Source: Nostoc sp. LEGE 12450
GTDB lineage: Bacteria > Cyanobacteriota > Cyanobacteriia > Cyanobacteriales > Nostocaceae
DNA length: 64,000 nt
NCBI RefSeq assembly: GCF_015206895.1
Contig: NZ_JADEXU010000003.1
Coordinates: forward strand, 37,723 to 101,722
Direction: 5' to 3'
Made by a program: the position numbers and the translations under genes. How positions within the stretch are numbered: the stretch's first letter is position 1; each line of letters begins with the position of its first letter. Of the stretch, positions 18,501 to 26,343 are shown piece by piece. The notes beneath the pieces were generated by a model. It was not told the origin of the DNA and searched no databases. It saw only the letters and a program-made list of their open reading frames with translations.

Positions 18501-18623
18501 GCTCTTACAGTAAGTTCAATAAGGTGTCCTCCAGTGAATGAACAATTGCTCAATACCTATTTTTCCAATTTTCTTCGTAGTGGTTGGCTGGGCGTGTCGC
18601 CACCCTCGAATAAATTGGCTTAA
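15519..18623 (+). CDS. Adenylation-carrier-thioester reductase protein (carboxylic acid reductase-like)
   Basis: A 1034-residue three-domain enzyme expected to activate a carboxylic acid with ATP, load it on its own phosphopantetheine arm and release it as an aldehyde or alcohol with NAD(P)H. The adenylation domain (1-520) is of the 4-coumarate/fatty acyl-CoA ligase type: YSSGTTGMPKGV (178-189), YGTTE (318-322), TGD (399-401), catalytic Lys505 in SPSGKILRR. A carrier domain follows (about 545-625) with Ser584 in RLDSL as the attachment site. The reductase domain (from ~665) has the Rossmann loop GATGFLG (673-679) and the Tyr831-xxx-Lys835 pair in YSQSKWVAEK. The order matches carboxylic acid reductases and single-module NRPS reductases, but the adenylation domain is acyl/aryl type rather than amino-acid type. 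The substrate is unknown. It heads a five-gene same-strand cluster. Confidence 0.85.
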   Translation: MIFGSLYPDIPIPKQPLTEFVLQRAINLADKPALIEGLTNRIITYKQLVESIRKIACSLAARGFSKGDVLAIYSPNIPEYAIAFHAVATLGGIITTVNPSYTTEELAYQLNNAGAKYLITIPDLVGQALEAISHSKVEEVFVFGEADGAISFSVLLESEGEIPKVQINPQEDLVALLYSSGTTGMPKGVMHTHHTFVANFYQFQNCEPVSETDAIIGVLPFFHAYGLVMLNYSLACGATVVTMPHFDLEAFLSLIEKHKITRIHIVPPILLALAKQPLVDKYDLSSLRVLTSGAAPLSHQLIEECEQRLPNCVVKQAYGTTETFVTTYTPDEREKIKPGSVGQCLPHVECQIVNVDTQQPLVFNQSGELWVRGPQIMKGYLNNPDATASTIDRDGWYHTGDIVYIDEDGYFYIVDRIKELIKCNGYSIAPAELEAVLLSHPAVADACVVKSPHPSSGEVPKAFVVLKNSATPEQIMEFVAGKVAPHKMIRRLEFVDKIPKSPSGKILRRILAQQELKNIKAASSDEQPLEQQLEFLQQLDDASLRQRQELLIAYVKEQFVKVLGINTSQNLDIEKPLYELRLDSLMNIDLKNRIDTELGVDIPIDMLLGNSNLNQLVNLLLQQLTAKNTILSKKSSAELATDLNSEVVLDSTIFPEYLSDSFVTEPAAILLTGATGFLGAFLLQELLLKTQADVYCLVRSTDATSGKMRVQNNLEFYGIWHEDFAERIIPILGDLSQPLLGLSLQDFQKISSIIDTIYHNAAWINYVYPYSALKPTNILGTQEILRLASRVKIKPVHYISTIAVFESPAYWGKVVTESDQLDHSEGMKLAYSQSKWVAEKLVMLASDRGIPVSIYRPPFISGHSQTGAWYKDDVICRTIKGCIQMGSMTDITDTLDLAPVDYLSQSIVYLSQQKDSLGKAFHLNNPQSISWRELTNFIRSLGYQIEHIAYNDWQTQLNDSVRSKENPLYHLLPFYHKQYQQSTDPKISCLATQNALTVSSIRCPPVNEQLLNTYFSNFLRSGWLGVSPPSNKLA

Positions 18624-18708
18624 CTGTTACCAATTAAGCGATTTTAAGAGGATTAAAAAGTTACGCTCAAACAAACCCATTGTTAATTAGTATTTAGGAG
18701 TAAAACTC

Positions 18709-19191
18709 ATGTCTGATATTAAAAAACTGGGTTCATCATGGCTCATGAATTGGTTTTTTGGTTTTAACCAGATTCCTACAAACGAAGATAGTAACATTTA
18801 CATGAAAGCTGTTTTATGCTGCGCTAAAGGAGATAGAGTTCTCTCACCAGAAGAACATGATTGGGCGCTTGGATTCTGTGCATCTTGGGGGGTAGCAGAC
18901 TGGGTGATCCAAGACTTAAGAAGCTATGAAGCAGATGAAGCTCTAGAAGAAGTAATTGCTCGCTCTCCTCAAGTATCAATGGCACAGAGAGATATACTTC
19001 TCACTGCAATTTGGGTTTCTGCTGCCAATAAAGAATATCAAGAAAAGGAAAAGGCAAAAGTTAGACAAATGGCTTCTATTTTAGGAATAACCGAAGAAAT
19101 AGTAGAGCAGTTAGAGCAGCTACAACAAGAAGAAGCAGCACTACGGCAGAAGCGCCTTGACCTCTTATATCCCCAGAAAAGCCCTTATTAA
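18709..19191 (+). CDS. TerB-like protein, copy 1
   Basis: A 160-residue all-helical protein resembling the TerB/tellurite-resistance superfamily, with no signal peptide. AGGAG 12 bases before the ATG supports the start. It is paralogous to the protein at 22053: shared blocks are FGFNQIP, AKGD followed by E-x-D-W, YEADE, Q-EKEKAKV and the C-terminal RQKRLDLLYPQKSPY. The first Asp-containing loop (KGDRVLSPEE) resembles the acidic metal-binding loop of TerB, but the second reads ANKEYQEKE, so the usual Asp-Gly is missing. It starts 85 bases after the reductase stop and is probably co-transcribed. The role is unknown; a scaffold, chaperone or modified-substrate role is speculative. Confidence 0.7.
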   Translation: MSDIKKLGSSWLMNWFFGFNQIPTNEDSNIYMKAVLCCAKGDRVLSPEEHDWALGFCASWGVADWVIQDLRSYEADEALEEVIARSPQVSMAQRDILLTAIWVSAANKEYQEKEKAKVRQMASILGITEEIVEQLEQLQQEEAALRQKRLDLLYPQKSPY

Positions 19192-19196
19192 TAATC

Positions 19197-19275
19197 TGGC
19201 ATTGTTGATTGCAATATGAATATTGGTGTAGAGGCGCTTCACAGAAGATTCTAATACCTGAATTCAGCAATGCCA
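19197..19275. repeat. MITE-like inverted repeat between cluster genes
   Basis: TGGCATTGTTG (19197-19207) and CAGCAATGCCA (19265-19275) are complementary at 10 of 11 positions and bound a 79-base segment that fills the gap between the first TerB-like gene and the methyltransferase gene. The ends resemble IS terminal repeats of the GGCATTGCTGA type. No clear target duplication is visible. Confidence 0.45.
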
Positions 19276-19298
19276 TTTTCTCTTGATTAAGAATTTTT

Positions 19299-20342
19299 AT
19301 GTTTCAAACAGAATTACAACATCCTACAAGTAAAGACGAAATGCAGACTACACAAACATTAAAGCAAATGATCGCTGGTGCTTGGATTACGCAAGGTATT
19401 TATGTAGTTGCTCAACTTGGTATTGCCGATTTACTCAAAGATGGTTCTAAAAGTTACGGTGAATTAGCAACAAAAACTGGTGTAGATGCACGCTCGCTCT
19501 ACAGACTACTACGCGCCCTTGCCAGTGTTGGTATATTTGCTGAAGGTAATTCAGGCTACTTTGAGTTGACACCTGTTGCCGAAAGTTTGCGAAGCGATCG
19601 CACCGATTCCCTACGTGGTTATGCGATCAAGTCTGGTCAAGCCTGGGAATGGCAACCTTGGGGACATCTACTTGAAAGTATCAAAACCGGAAAACCTGTA
19701 TTCAAAAATATCTTCGGGATGGAGAGATTTGATTACTTAGCTACTGACCCTTCCGCTTCTAAAATATACACTCAAGCTATAAGTAGTATTTCTGGCGAAC
19801 AAGATGCAGCGATCGCAGCTGGTTATGACTTCTCATTCATCCACAACTTAGTTGAGGTTGGAGGTGGAAATGGTACTTTGATGGCCTCGATTCTCAAAGC
19901 GAATTTGACAATGCAGGGGATTTTATTTGATCTACCCCATGTAGTTGTAGATGCCAAACCTGTGATTGAAAACCTGGAACTACAAGATCGTTGTCAACTA
20001 GTTGGTGGGAACTTCTTTGAATCAGTACCCACAGGCGGAGATGCTTACTTACTGCGGTATATTATTCACGATTGGGATGATGAAAGAGCGATCGCCATCC
20101 TGAAAAATTGCTACCAAGTGATGCAGCCTAACGGCAGATTGCTGCTAGTCGAAATGGTTATACCTCAAGGCAACGAACCATTCTTTGGCAAACTCCTCGA
20201 CTTGCAGATGCTCGTGAATTATGGCGGCCGTGAACGGACTGAAGCTGAGTATCAAGTCTTATTAGAAACAGCAGGTTTCTCATTGACAAAAATTTATCCA
20301 GTAGCACCTCCAATCAGCATAATTGAGGCTATTCGCCTATGA
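19299..20342 (+). CDS. SAM-dependent O-methyltransferase (plant-type family 2)
   Basis: A 347-residue class I methyltransferase with the N-terminal winged-helix dimerisation domain (about 20-100: MIAGAWITQGIYVVAQLGIADLL and ARSLYRLLRALASVGIF) and a C-terminal Rossmann domain. The SAM loop is VEVGGGNG (185-192), and the catalytic His257 is in YIIHDWDDE, as in hydroxyindole/hydroxyneurosporene and caffeate-type O-methyltransferases. Such enzymes methylate hydroxyls of small aromatic or polyketide-like molecules, which fits a biosynthetic cluster. The ATG at 19299 has no strong ribosome binding site, and Met15 is an alternative. It sits 107 bases after the TerB-like gene and 107 before the radical SAM gene. 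Confidence 0.85.
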   Translation: MFQTELQHPTSKDEMQTTQTLKQMIAGAWITQGIYVVAQLGIADLLKDGSKSYGELATKTGVDARSLYRLLRALASVGIFAEGNSGYFELTPVAESLRSDRTDSLRGYAIKSGQAWEWQPWGHLLESIKTGKPVFKNIFGMERFDYLATDPSASKIYTQAISSISGEQDAAIAAGYDFSFIHNLVEVGGGNGTLMASILKANLTMQGILFDLPHVVVDAKPVIENLELQDRCQLVGGNFFESVPTGGDAYLLRYIIHDWDDERAIAILKNCYQVMQPNGRLLLVEMVIPQGNEPFFGKLLDLQMLVNYGGRERTEAEYQVLLETAGFSLTKIYPVAPPISIIEAIRL

Positions 20343-20449
20343 AAGGGAACGGCCAACAGACAACAGGAGAATTAAGCCTCCGTTCGCGCCACCAAGAGGC
20401 TTGGTAAATCATTTTTTCGCACGACACTCATAGTTTTAAGGTAAATAAG

Positions 20450-21643
20450 ATGAAGCAAAATTTGATTGAAACTTTACTAGACATTTCAGAACAGGAAAAA
20501 GAGCGGCTTTTAGCAGCTATCCAAATTGATGCTATTACTGAAAGTCCATATCTAGAAAAGGAATCAACAGAATCACAAGAGTACAGACAATTTTTCCAAT
20601 CACTCTTCGAAGAAATACTTCATTTTGAAGACAACGAGCAGCAATTACTTTTTGAAATAGCAAGATATGTGCGTCATAAGTATTTGGAAAACAAAGGAAA
20701 TTTAAGAGGTGTGATCGAGATTACTAATGCTTGCGAAAGGAGTTGTAATTATTGTCCAATGAGGATTGAAAATGAAGAATTGGGAGATCGTTACAATTTT
20801 TCTAGCGAAAAAATATTAGAAACCGCCATAGAAATCAAAGAAGCAAAAATTCCCATTGTATTCATTCAAGCTGGTGAAATTAAAGCAACGACTAAAACCG
20901 TATCTAGAGCCATACCTAAAATTAGACAACTTTTTGAGAATAACGTAATTATCCTTCTAAATCTTGGCGATAAACCTAAAGAAGATTACACAATACTCAA
21001 AGAAGCTGGCGCAAATCAATACATTATTAAATTTGAAACGAGCAATTGGAATTTACACAAACAAGCTAGAGGATACCTCTTATCCGATCGCCTCAATAGA
21101 ATCGATGATCTATTAAGTTTAGGATATGAGGTGGGAAGTGGAACAATTGTCGGTTTAAAAGCAGTAAATGCCAATGGGAAAATCGAAATTGAACAAACTC
21201 CAAAGATGCTGGCGAACGATCTCCTACTTGCCATGAAGAAAAAAGTTCATATGTGTAGTGCGTCTCCTTTTGTACCTGGTAAAGGTACTCCACTAGCTCA
21301 AATGAGTGCGGGCAACGCTAGTATGACTTTAAATTGGATGGCTTTAGCCAGAATTATGATGCCAAAAGTTATGATACCTAGTGTAAGTGCTCTTAATGTT
21401 TTATTAGGACAAGATGGTCAGTTAAAAGGACTGGAAGCAGGGGCAAATACGATCACCGTGAATTTTACCCCTCCCAACTATCAAGACCAGTATGCTATTT
21501 ACAGTAAACAAAAACGGTACAAAGTCAAATACGAGTACGCTTTAGATATCATGGAAAAAGCTGGTATCGAGCCAACTTTATTCCCTAACATGCCTAGCCG
21601 GAGTTTTTTACTCTCTCAAAAATTAGAGCTTCCCACTGCTTAA
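20450..21643 (+). CDS. Radical SAM protein of the HydE/PylB/BioB-like group
   Basis: A 397-residue radical SAM enzyme. The [4Fe-4S] cluster motif is CERSCNYC (Cys95, Cys99, Cys102), preceded by the typical strand LRGVIEITNA. The barrel continues with IVFIQAGE and VGSGTIVGL segments, and the C-terminal half has ASPFVPGKGTPLAQ, MIPSVSALNVLLG, and EAGANTITVNFTPPNYQDQY, which match the HydE/PylB/BioB layout where the final N-x-T-P motif lines the active site. It lacks the extra cysteine pattern of twitch or SPASM domains. About 80 residues before the core are helical and acidic. The organism-level context gives no hydrogenase or pyrrolysine genes nearby, so a new substrate is likely. AAGGT ten bases upstream supports the start. 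It is the fourth gene of the cluster. Confidence 0.85.
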   Translation: MKQNLIETLLDISEQEKERLLAAIQIDAITESPYLEKESTESQEYRQFFQSLFEEILHFEDNEQQLLFEIARYVRHKYLENKGNLRGVIEITNACERSCNYCPMRIENEELGDRYNFSSEKILETAIEIKEAKIPIVFIQAGEIKATTKTVSRAIPKIRQLFENNVIILLNLGDKPKEDYTILKEAGANQYIIKFETSNWNLHKQARGYLLSDRLNRIDDLLSLGYEVGSGTIVGLKAVNANGKIEIEQTPKMLANDLLLAMKKKVHMCSASPFVPGKGTPLAQMSAGNASMTLNWMALARIMMPKVMIPSVSALNVLLGQDGQLKGLEAGANTITVNFTPPNYQDQYAIYSKQKRYKVKYEYALDIMEKAGIEPTLFPNMPSRSFLLSQKLELPTA

Positions 21644-22052
21644 AGAGGACTTACACAACTGAGGGAGAACTCAATGCGGTGGTTCAAGTCTCCTGATCAA
21701 GCGCAGCAATTCTTAGCAGCAAAATTAGCCCTGTTCTGTCACTTTTCGGATTAAGCCAGTAGGAAATAAAACATTTTATCCAGAAGAATAAAATGTTTTA
21801 AATTGATTTATTACACTAATTAGGTGATTGAATATAGCCAATAACTTGCAATAGTGAATTAAATTATATCTCTTTCAAGAAATTAGCAGTTTTTTATCAT
21901 CAAAAATAGCTTTTTAAATTTAGAAGCTATTATATATGAATACATCTTTTAAGATTTGAATAATATGATAGATAATATTTTTTAATATTATTAATTTTTA
22001 TGTAATAATCAAGTTTGTAAATTAAAAATTTAAGAAATTTAAGGAAACAGCA
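21644..22052. other. AT-rich spacer with transposase remnant
   Basis: A 409-base gap between the radical SAM gene and the second TerB-like gene. The first part holds an IS6-like transposase tail (listed separately). The rest, 21770-22040, is very AT-rich and could carry a separate promoter for the second TerB-like gene. Confidence 0.5.
21650..21754 (+). mobile_element. C-terminal remnant of an IS6-type transposase
   Basis: The frame reads LTQLRENSMRWFKSPDQAQ then QFLAAKLALFCHFSD before a stop at 21752. The pattern R-E-x-x-M-R-x-F-K-S-x-x-Q-A-Q-x-F-L is the conserved C-terminal end of IS6/IS240-type transposases. Only ~35 codons remain, and the terminal residues are altered, so it is a dead fragment. 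Confidence 0.6.
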
Positions 22053-22547
22053 ATGGCGACAAATATCAAAGAACAAGAAAATTTAGGAATTTCGTGGTTG
22101 TTCCAAGAACAGTTTGGTTTTTCACAGATTCCATTAAACGCATCTTATGAAGCTTACTTTAAATCGCTTCTTATTTTCGCTAATGGTGATGGTACGTTAG
22201 CAGATGCAGAAAGAGATTGGGTGATTGGATATGCCTCAGCCTACAATCGCGATACTGAAATTATCGAAAAACTAAAAATTTACAAGGCTGATGAAGATTT
22301 GGAGACAGTATTTAAAGGAGATCCTGCTATCATTGAAACACGACGTTCCCTAATTCTGGATGCGATACAAGCTTGTTCTGCTGATGGCGAATATAGCGAA
22401 AAAGAACGGGCTGTAGTACTCAAAGGAGCAAAGGCACTCAATATTTCTGAAGACGAGTTGAAAAACATTGAAGAAATCTATTTAGAGACAGTTAAACTCC
22501 GTGAAAAACGTCTAGCAGTCCTGTATCCCAAAGGTTTACCTTACTAA
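22053..22547 (+). CDS. TerB-like protein, copy 2
   Basis: A 164-residue helical protein paralogous to the one at 18709. Both TerB-type acidic loops are intact here: NGDGTLADAERDW and SADGEYSEKER. Shared landmarks with copy 1 are FGFSQIP, the central DW-x-x-G-Y/F block, and the C-terminal REKRLAVLYPKGLPY, whose KRLxxLYPxxxPY pattern is common to both. AAGGAAAC nine bases before the ATG supports the start. It ends the same-strand cluster and is followed by two hairpins and a T-run. No signal peptide or membrane helix is visible. Confidence 0.7.
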   Translation: MATNIKEQENLGISWLFQEQFGFSQIPLNASYEAYFKSLLIFANGDGTLADAERDWVIGYASAYNRDTEIIEKLKIYKADEDLETVFKGDPAIIETRRSLILDAIQACSADGEYSEKERAVVLKGAKALNISEDELKNIEEIYLETVKLREKRLAVLYPKGLPY

Positions 22548-22606
22548 ATTAACACTTATCTTACAAGAGATAAATTTAATAAGCTGATTGTATTTTTCTC
22601 AGTTAT

Positions 22607-22686
22607 TAGCCCGTTTTATTAATTCTTTCGGGCTACCATATCCCCGACTTCTTCAAGAATTCGGGGATATAACCGCCTTTTTTTTG
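22607..22686 (+). terminator. Double hairpin with T-run after the TerB-like gene
   Basis: TAGCCCG (22607-22613) pairs with CGGGCTA (22629-22635). Then ATATCCCCGA-type arms (about 22638-22646 and 22661-22669) form a second stem, followed after a few bases by a run of eight T. It probably terminates the 15.5-22.5 kb cluster. Confidence 0.55.
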
Positions 22687-22704
22687 ATACTTCTACCCAA
22701 AAGG

Positions 22705-22899
22705 ATGAATATACTAATTATCCTGGGTGAAATCATATTTTTAATAGTCATTTTCTCGCTATTTAACTGGCTCATTGGCATAATCTTCAAGCAGTCCACT
22801 AAAGTTTCTTGGCTGCAAGGAAAAACTGCAATTATCAGCTTCCTGCACCAGGATATCAGCAGATTGTTGATTAATCTCCCTGTTAAGAATGCAGCATAG
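22705..22899 (+). CDS. Possible small membrane protein (64 aa)
   Basis: A 64-codon frame starting MNILIILGEIIFLIVIFSL has one or two strong hydrophobic segments and a short basic tail. The A/G-rich AAAAGG sits directly against the ATG, a poor spacing for a ribosome binding site. It lies just beyond the putative terminator. No family is recognised; it may be non-coding. Confidence 0.25.
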   Translation: MNILIILGEIIFLIVIFSLFNWLIGIIFKQSTKVSWLQGKTAIISFLHQDISRLLINLPVKNAA

Positions 22900-23045
22900 C
22901 CAATACTTCGCAAAGAAGTTGTGAAGTATTGGCTTTAATAAAAAATTATCTTTTTTTACGCAAAAATACTTAAAAAGTTAAACTTATATTTAAGGTATCA
23001 AAACTCTCTTGATTTATTTCTAAAGCATTCCGGAAACAGGAGGGA

Positions 23046-24860
23046 ATGTCAGAAAAACTAAATAATAAGGACTTACTGAGTAACCAGGTCATGACCAACC
23101 ACATAATCGGTAAATTATTACAAGAGCGTTACCAAATTGTCCAAAGCCTGGGTGCAGGGGTATTTGGACAAACATATATAGCTGTAGACGTAGATTTTCC
23201 ACAGAATCCTAAATGTGTTATTAAGCAGATAAAAGTTAGCAGTTCCGAACCAGGCTACTTAGAGATGCTGAGGTTAATGTTTCTAACTGAAACTGAAACC
23301 CTGAAGCTTCTGGGAAGCCATCAACAAATTCCTGAATTTATCGCCTGCTTTGAAGAAAACAGCCAGTTCTATTTAGTACAAGAGCTAATTGAAGGACATG
23401 CGCTGACTGCGGAATTGCCCATTGCTCAACAGTGGGGGTGTCTGTGGAGTGAAAGGGAAGTTGTAGAATTCCTGATAGATGTCTTAAGTATTCTAGAATT
23501 TGTTCACTCTCAAGGCGTGATCCATTGTGACATCAAACCAGAAAACTTAATTAGACGTAATAGCGATCGCAAGTTAGTTTTGATTGACTTTGGCTCAATC
23601 CAGTCTATCGATTTTGGCATAGGTGCGGAATTGCCGATTTATAGGATTCCCGTCACTTCATTGGGATACATACCACCAGAGCAATTTATTGGACAAACAC
23701 AGCCCAACAGCGATATTTATGCTTTGGGTATGATTGCTATCCAGGCTTTAACTGGGTTAGAACCACTACAATTAAAAGTTGATCCTCATACTAACGAAAT
23801 TTTTTGGCGTTCTCAAAACACACCAGTTAACGATTATCTAGCTGCTGTTCTCAGCCAAATGATCCGCTATGATTCTCAAAATCGCTTCCAGTCTGCGACT
23901 GAGGTACTGCGGGTACTCAAACAAATAACATGGGATCAGCCATCAGAAATATTAGAGGAAGATTCTCAATTTTTTCTAGAAGCTGCTGCGATTGAGGATA
24001 ATGATTTTCAAAATCCTACATCTAGCACATCATCCCCGTTATTAACAGGAATGAAAGTCGGACTAGCAGCTAATTCTTTATTGATGGGGTTTGGTGTATA
24101 TTCTTTAGTTAATACTGCACCGGCATACTCAGAAACAGATACTTTATATCAAGCAACAAAAGAATATCAAGCTGGGGATTTGCAAGAAGCGATTGCACTT
24201 GCTAAATCAATTCCCTCCCACAGCAATGTTTATCCAGAAGCCCAAGCCACAATTGAAGAATGGCAAGAGCAATGGCAAGCTGCTGCACAACAATACCAAA
24301 TAGCTCAAATAGCTTTTCATGAGAGCCGATGGTCAGATGTTCTTGATGCTGTTTCTCAAATTCCAAATATTTCATATTGGCAATCTAAAACAGATAAACT
24401 AGTTCAGCAAGCATACATTAACATTGAAGCACAGACACAAGATTTATTAGCAAAAGCTTACGAAAGTGCTGAGATTAGAGATTTTTCTAGTGCATTACAA
24501 TATCTGCGGGAAATTCCTAAAGAAAGTCGTGCGGGGGCTTTAGTTCAAGAAAAGCTGGCTGAGTATAATCGAAAGCGCCAAATCAGAGCAGCTTATTTTT
24601 TACAGAACGCTTACAAAAAAGCATCTGTAGGTGATTTTGATCGGGCTGTAAAATTTCTCCGAAATATTCCCCAAGATGCTCTAGTTTATGCTCAAGCTCA
24701 AGTTAAATTGAATGAGTATACTCAAAAGCAACACGTGCAGGCTGGCAATCAAAAGATAGCTTCTGCAAAAAGAACAAATTCATTTGTGTCTAAAAACTCA
24801 GACACTAAGATTGAATATCTTCAGCAAGTGAATTATTTGCAAGAAGTGAATATTCGATAA
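23046..24860 (+). CDS. Ser/Thr protein kinase with C-terminal repeat region
   Basis: A 604-residue Hanks-type kinase. The glycine loop is LGAGVFGQTY, the ATP Lys is in CVIKQIK (Lys60), and the catalytic loop is HCDIKPEN (160-167), with Cys in place of the usual Arg but the catalytic Asp and Lys kept. DFGS is at 181-184 and the P+1 region has GYIPPEQF. A membrane helix lies at about 330-350 (GMKVGLAANSLLMGFGVYSLV). The ~240-residue C-terminal part is a helical TPR-like array (AYESAEIRDFSSALQYLREIP repeated as AYKKASVGDFDRAVKFLRNIP), probably outside or in the periplasm. AGGAGG lies just before the ATG. The substrate is unknown. Confidence 0.85.
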   Translation: MSEKLNNKDLLSNQVMTNHIIGKLLQERYQIVQSLGAGVFGQTYIAVDVDFPQNPKCVIKQIKVSSSEPGYLEMLRLMFLTETETLKLLGSHQQIPEFIACFEENSQFYLVQELIEGHALTAELPIAQQWGCLWSEREVVEFLIDVLSILEFVHSQGVIHCDIKPENLIRRNSDRKLVLIDFGSIQSIDFGIGAELPIYRIPVTSLGYIPPEQFIGQTQPNSDIYALGMIAIQALTGLEPLQLKVDPHTNEIFWRSQNTPVNDYLAAVLSQMIRYDSQNRFQSATEVLRVLKQITWDQPSEILEEDSQFFLEAAAIEDNDFQNPTSSTSSPLLTGMKVGLAANSLLMGFGVYSLVNTAPAYSETDTLYQATKEYQAGDLQEAIALAKSIPSHSNVYPEAQATIEEWQEQWQAAAQQYQIAQIAFHESRWSDVLDAVSQIPNISYWQSKTDKLVQQAYINIEAQTQDLLAKAYESAEIRDFSSALQYLREIPKESRAGALVQEKLAEYNRKRQIRAAYFLQNAYKKASVGDFDRAVKFLRNIPQDALVYAQAQVKLNEYTQKQHVQAGNQKIASAKRTNSFVSKNSDTKIEYLQQVNYLQEVNIR

Positions 24861-24908
24861 TTACAGCAATTTTTAAATAAATGTACTTGTTACATAGAGC
24901 AAGTTTAA

Positions 24909-24970
24909 GTAGAGATGCGAAAATGTACTGGGCTGGCTTCGAATGCCATGCCAGGCTAACGCGTCTCTAC
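24909..24970. repeat. Small palindromic element (GTAGAGA...TCTCTAC)
   Basis: GTAGAGATGCG (24909-24919) and CGCGTCTCTAC (24960-24970) are complementary at 10 of 11 positions, with a second inner pair GGCTGGC/GCCAGGC-like. It lies in the spacer between two convergent signalling genes. Elements with GTAGAGACGCG ends are widespread in Nostoc. Confidence 0.65.
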
Positions 24971-25047
24971 AGGTCTAAAATCCTTAACTGAACCGTATTG
25001 GTACACAAAGAAGTAATGGTTGCTTTTATTTAGTTTAGAATTCTCAT

Positions 25048-26343
25048 TTATCGAATTGGTAGTTCAATGATAAACTCTATACCTTCACCTAGCTTAGAAT
25101 CGTATGTGAGCTTACCGTGATGGTTATTAACCACAATTTGGTAAGCAATAGATAGACCAAGCCCTGTTCCTTTACCGACGGGTTTTGTTGTGTAAAAAGC
25201 ATCAAATATTTTTGTTTTATCTGCATTGCTTATACCTGGACCATTGTCAGCAACTCTTAAAATAACTTGCTCTCCAATTGCCTCAGTTTTAATTTTAATT
25301 ATCCCAGGATTTTGATATATTGTATCAATATTTTTATTTTTATTTGCTTCTTCAATTGCATCGATTGCATTACAAATTAAGTTCATAAAAACTTGATTAA
25401 TCTCGCCGGGAAAACACTCAATAAGTGGCAAATCTCCATATTCTTTAACTAATTTAATAGCTGGATGATGAGCATTTCGCTTAAACCGATGTCCAAGAAT
25501 GAGTAATGTGCTTTCTAACCCTTCATGCAAGTTAGCTAGTTTTTTACCAGCTTCTCTGTGACGCGAGAAGTTATTTAAATATGACACAATTTCTGTAACG
25601 CGATCTGTACCAAGTTGCATAGATTGAATAATTTTAGATAAATCATCTAACAAAAATTCAAGATCGCTTTTTTTAATTGCAGTTTGAAGTTCATCTGGTG
25701 GATCGGGCAGATATTTTTGATAGAGATGCAATAAACTAACTACCTCTTGTACATACTTTTCAACAAACTTTAAGTTGCCAGCTATAAAATTGATAGGATT
25801 ATTAACTTCATGAGCAATTCCTGCTGTTAGTTGACCTAAAGCTGCTACCTTCTCTGCTTGAATCAGTTGAGTTTGAGTCTGTTGTAATTCGGCATTTTTA
25901 GCAATCAAGGTTTTTGTCAAATTTCTCAGTTTGAGGTGATTTTCAATCCGCACTAAGACTTCTTCATGCTGAAAAGGTTTAGTAATATAGTCTACAGCTC
26001 CCAATTGCAAACCTTTGACTTTATCAGCCGTTTCTGAAAGGGCTGTCATAAAAATGACTGGAATATCTTGGGCACGAGGATTGCTTTTTAGCTGTTTACA
26101 GGTTTCAAAACCATCTATACCCGGCATCATTATATCCAGCAAGATTAAATCAGGTAAATCACCATTTTCTAATCGCTGAAGGGCTTTCTCTCCACTGCGG
26201 GCTGCCCAAACTTCGAAGCTAGACTGATCCAGAAAGCTGGATAAAACTTGTAAATTGGCAGGGTTATCGTCAACAACTAAAACAATTCCCCTAGAAGGAG
26301 CATAATTAATAGAATTATTTTGGTTTTCAATAATAGTTTTCAT
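25048..26343 (-). CDS. Response regulator-histidine kinase hybrid (REC-HisKA-HATPase)
   Basis: A 431-residue cytosolic protein with an N-terminal receiver and a kinase core. The receiver shows VLVVDDNPANLQVL with the acidic pair, the phospho-Asp in DLILLDIMMPGIDGFE, and Lys in DYITKPF. The dimerisation helix has the His in LTAGIAHEVNNPINFIAG, followed by an ATPase domain with VADNGPGISNADKTKIFDAF and GTGLGLSIAYQIV. Its start codon overlaps the stop of the upstream kinase by four bases (ATGA), so the two are translationally coupled. The receiver presumably takes phosphate from, or is controlled by, the upstream Cache kinase. Confidence 0.85.
   Translation of the reverse strand: MKTIIENQNNSINYAPSRGIVLVVDDNPANLQVLSSFLDQSSFEVWAARSGEKALQRLENGDLPDLILLDIMMPGIDGFETCKQLKSNPRAQDIPVIFMTALSETADKVKGLQLGAVDYITKPFQHEEVLVRIENHLKLRNLTKTLIAKNAELQQTQTQLIQAEKVAALGQLTAGIAHEVNNPINFIAGNLKFVEKYVQEVVSLLHLYQKYLPDPPDELQTAIKKSDLEFLLDDLSKIIQSMQLGTDRVTEIVSYLNNFSRHREAGKKLANLHEGLESTLLILGHRFKRNAHHPAIKLVKEYGDLPLIECFPGEINQVFMNLICNAIDAIEEANKNKNIDTIYQNPGIIKIKTEAIGEQVILRVADNGPGISNADKTKIFDAFYTTKPVGKGTGLGLSIAYQIVVNNHHGKLTYDSKLGEGIEFIIELPIR

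Noticed and set aside
15519..18623. Heterocyst glycolipid synthase (HglB-like)
   Set aside because: It shares the reductase domain, but the adenylation domain is not found in HglB and no hgl genes are adjacent.
22653..22913. 86-codon minus-strand frame opposite the small membrane frame
   Set aside because: Covers the terminator hairpin and has no ribosome binding site.
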